From Pseudomonadota bacterium (GTDB taxonomy: Bacteria; Desulfobacterota; Desulfobulbia; Desulfobulbales; Desulfobulbaceae), in the NCBI GenBank assembly GCA_009778235.1, contig WRKE01000194.1, positions 1 through 6,448 of the forward strand: DNA of 6,448 nt, in the 5' to 3' direction. The notes beneath the pieces are model-generated. The model was not told the DNA's origin, ran no database searches, and saw only the letters and a program-made list of their open reading frames with translations. Shown here one piece after another: positions 4,759 through 6,448 of the stretch. Within the stretch, counting starts at the first letter, position 1, and each line of letters starts with the position of its first letter. Made by a program: the position numbers and the translations under genes.

Positions 4759-5970
4759 ATGCCAGGCCTGAGCGGTAAAAGAATCCTGTTCGGCGTCACC
4801 GGATCCATCGCCGCCTATAAGGCGGCTGATTGGCTCCGGTCGTTGGTCAAGGAAGAGGCCATGGCCACGGTCGTCATGACCGAGGCGGCCGCACGGTTTG
4901 TCTCGCCGCTCACCTTTTCCGCCTTGAGCGGCCAGGCGGTGTATCACGACATGTTCGATCAGGCGCCGGACCTGGTCATGGCGCATATCAATCTCTCCAG
5001 GGGGGCGGATGCCATTCTGGTCGCGCCCGCCACGGCCCAGACCATTGCCCGGCTTGCCCATGGCATGGCGGACAATCTCCTGTCCACTGTCATCTTGGCC
5101 GCACGCATTCCAGTGGTCATCTGTCCGGCGATGAACTCGCAGATGTTGAGCCACCCCGCCACCCAGGACAACATCCGGCGCCTGGCATCCTTTGGTTACC
5201 ATTTTGTCCAGCCGGGCCGTGGCGAACTTGCCTGCGGCGAGATCGGCGACGGCCGGCTCGCCGATTGGGATGCGGCCAGGGAAAAACTGCTCTCCCTGTT
5301 TGCGCCCGATGACCTCAAAGGGCAAACCGTGCTGATCACCGCCGGTCCAACTCGGGAAGCCCTGGATCCGGCCCGTTTTCTCAGTAACCGGTCCAGCGGC
5401 AAAATGGGCTTTGCCCTGGCCCGCACCGCCCGGCGCAGGGGAGCTACGGTCATTCTGGTCGCCGGACCGGTACAATTGCCCGATCCGCCGGAGATCGAAG
5501 TGGTGCACGTGACCACCGCCGAAGAGATGCGGCGGGCGGTCATGGACCGGGCGGCAACGGCGCATGTGGTGGTCAAATCCGCCGCGGTTGCCGATTTCAG
5601 ACCTTCGACCTACGCTGACCACAAAATTAAAAAAACTCCACAGGGGATCCAGATTGATTTGATCAAGAATCCCGATATATTGGCCGAGTTGGGAGCCCAT
5701 CGGTTAAGCGGACAGATCCTGGTGGGCTTTGCCGCCGAAAGCCGGGACCATGCCGGCGAGGGGCAGCGAAAGCTCATAGAGAAGAATGTGGATTTGATGG
5801 TGGTCAACGACATCTTGGGCAAAGCGACCGGATTTGACGTGGAAACCAACCAGGTGACCCTGATGGACCGCGAGGCCGCGGTCACCTTGCCCCTGCTTTC
5901 CAAAGAAGAAACCGCGGACCGGATCTGGGACAAGGTCCTGCAGATGCAAAACGGACCGCCCAGACCATAG
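4759..5970 (+). CDS. coaBC: Bifunctional phosphopantothenoylcysteine decarboxylase / phosphopantothenate-cysteine ligase
   Basis: CoaBC carries out two consecutive steps of coenzyme A synthesis in the cytoplasm: CoaB joins cysteine to 4'-phosphopantothenate using CTP, and CoaC decarboxylates the product with FMN. The 403 residues match the usual length. The CoaC half (1 to about 185) shows the flavin-binding GVTGSIAAYK (12-21), catalytic His76 in AHINLSRGAD, PAMNSQM (123-129), and Cys159 in ELACGEIGDGRL. The CoaB half shows TAGPTREALDP, then FLSNRSSGKMG with Asn210, the CTP-site segment KSAAVADF (273-280), and KIKK with Lys289; Asn210 and Lys289 fall at the numbers known from E. coli. All key residues are intact. 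The ATG lies 5 nt after the lipoprotein stop and has no visible Shine-Dalgarno sequence, so translation is probably coupled to that of the lipoprotein. darP follows after 23 nt. Confidence 0.98.
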   Translation: MPGLSGKRILFGVTGSIAAYKAADWLRSLVKEEAMATVVMTEAAARFVSPLTFSALSGQAVYHDMFDQAPDLVMAHINLSRGADAILVAPATAQTIARLAHGMADNLLSTVILAARIPVVICPAMNSQMLSHPATQDNIRRLASFGYHFVQPGRGELACGEIGDGRLADWDAAREKLLSLFAPDDLKGQTVLITAGPTREALDPARFLSNRSSGKMGFALARTARRRGATVILVAGPVQLPDPPEIEVVHVTTAEEMRRAVMDRAATAHVVVKSAAVADFRPSTYADHKIKKTPQGIQIDLIKNPDILAELGAHRLSGQILVGFAAESRDHAGEGQRKLIEKNVDLMVVNDILGKATGFDVETNQVTLMDREAAVTLPLLSKEETADRIWDKVLQMQNGPPRP

Positions 5971-5993
5971 CAGGGGCGGGTGCCGATGCAACC

Positions 5994-6448
5994 ATGCAGA
6001 TAAGTCGGTCTGAACAGAAGAGAAGGGTCAAGGAATTAGAGCGCCTGGTGGCCGAACTGGTGGACCTGCCTGCCTCGCTGGTGAATAAGGCGCCGGTGCC
6101 GGAAGAATTCAGGCAACAGGTCCGGGAGACGGCCGGCCTGCGGGGGAGCGCCCGGCAGCGCCAGATCAAGTATTTGACCAAAGTGGCGCAACAATTTCCG
6201 CTTGAGCCGCTCTACGACCTGATCAGTCAGCATCGCGGCCAGGGGCTGGCGAAGAAAAAACAACTGCACGCGCTGGAGTTGTACCGCGACGCCCTGATCG
6301 AAGAGGCGCTTGCGCAGCAGCATGGCCGTAGGGTGGGCGAGGCGAGCGAAGAACAGTGGTCCAGCCAGACCATAACTGAGCTGCAAGCCGAAATGCCGGA
6401 GATCGATCCCTTGGCCCTCATGCGGCTTGCCGCCCTCTTCGCCCGAAC
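5994..6448 (+). CDS. darP: DarP/YjgA (DUF615) 50S ribosome biogenesis factor, cut by the right edge
   Basis: DarP, formerly YjgA, associates with late 50S precursors and promotes peptidyl-transferase-centre maturation in E. coli. The frame from the ATG at 5994 is open to the window end and gives 151 residues of a family usually about 170-185 long. Family features are the start SRSEQKRRVKELERLVAELVDL, the arginine-rich ARQRQIKYLTKV (about residues 54-65), and a charged helical second half with KKKQLHALELYRDALIEE. Compared with E. coli YjgA it lacks the acidic N-terminal extension of about 27 residues and begins at the conserved SKSE-like motif. The ribosome binding site is weak; a G-rich stretch at 5972-5980 lies too far away, so coupling with coaBC (23 nt upstream) is likely. 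No stop or obvious defect is seen. The identification rests on remembered similarity to the E. coli protein. Confidence 0.9.
   Translation, partial: MQISRSEQKRRVKELERLVAELVDLPASLVNKAPVPEEFRQQVRETAGLRGSARQRQIKYLTKVAQQFPLEPLYDLISQHRGQGLAKKKQLHALELYRDALIEEALAQQHGRRVGEASEEQWSSQTITELQAEMPEIDPLALMRLAALFAR

Noticed and set aside
4741..5700. 319-codon open frame antisense to coaBC
   Set aside because: It is a shadow of a well-conserved gene with GC-rich third positions; its Gly/His/Arg/Asp-rich composition matches no family and it has no start signals.

Overview
This window looks like ordinary chromosomal housekeeping DNA from a moderately GC-rich Gram-negative bacterium. The best guess is Desulfobacterota (the former Deltaproteobacteria, perhaps a Desulfobulbales-type organism). 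The reasons are a small PxxKW-type cysteine-rich protein, which I know mainly from that group, a type IV pilus/type II secretion platform protein, and a lipoprotein with a lipobox. The taxonomic call is inference. I see no phage genes, insertion sequence, CRISPR array, tRNA or rRNA.

Layout from left to right. (1) 1-1568, minus strand: the 5' part of enolase (eno, running off the left edge), preceded 39 nt upstream by pilC, the polytopic inner-membrane platform of a type IV pilus or related system. A good sigma70-like promoter for this pair lies at 1699-1727. (2) 1761-2006, plus strand: a lone 81-aa cysteine-rich PxxKW protein with a strong ribosome binding site, its own candidate promoter (1624-1652) and a strong intrinsic terminator (2105-2154). 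The two promoters face each other, so the 5' ends of the two transcripts should overlap. (3) 2007-2369: a gene-poor stretch holding that terminator, a GC-rich segment that can fold, and a perfect DnaA-box sequence inside a small palindrome. (4) 2370-3885, minus strand: tatD followed by yggS (PLP homeostasis protein), overlapping by 20 nt. (5) 3886-4267: a divergent intergenic region with a TTGACA/17 bp/TACAAC promoter and a long, hairpin-containing leader. (6) 4268-6448, plus strand: a lipoprotein of unknown function, then coaBC (coenzyme A synthesis), then darP/yjgA (50S ribosome assembly, running off the right edge). These three are closely spaced and probably form one operon.

The genes serve central metabolism (enolase, CoaBC, YggS), nucleic acid or metal-dependent hydrolase functions (TatD), ribosome maturation (DarP) and cell-surface machinery (PilC, the lipoprotein). 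I found no convincing new multi-gene system. The items most worth a second look are the PxxKW protein, the unknown lipoprotein and its long structured leader, and the foldable intergenic segment at 2155-2314.
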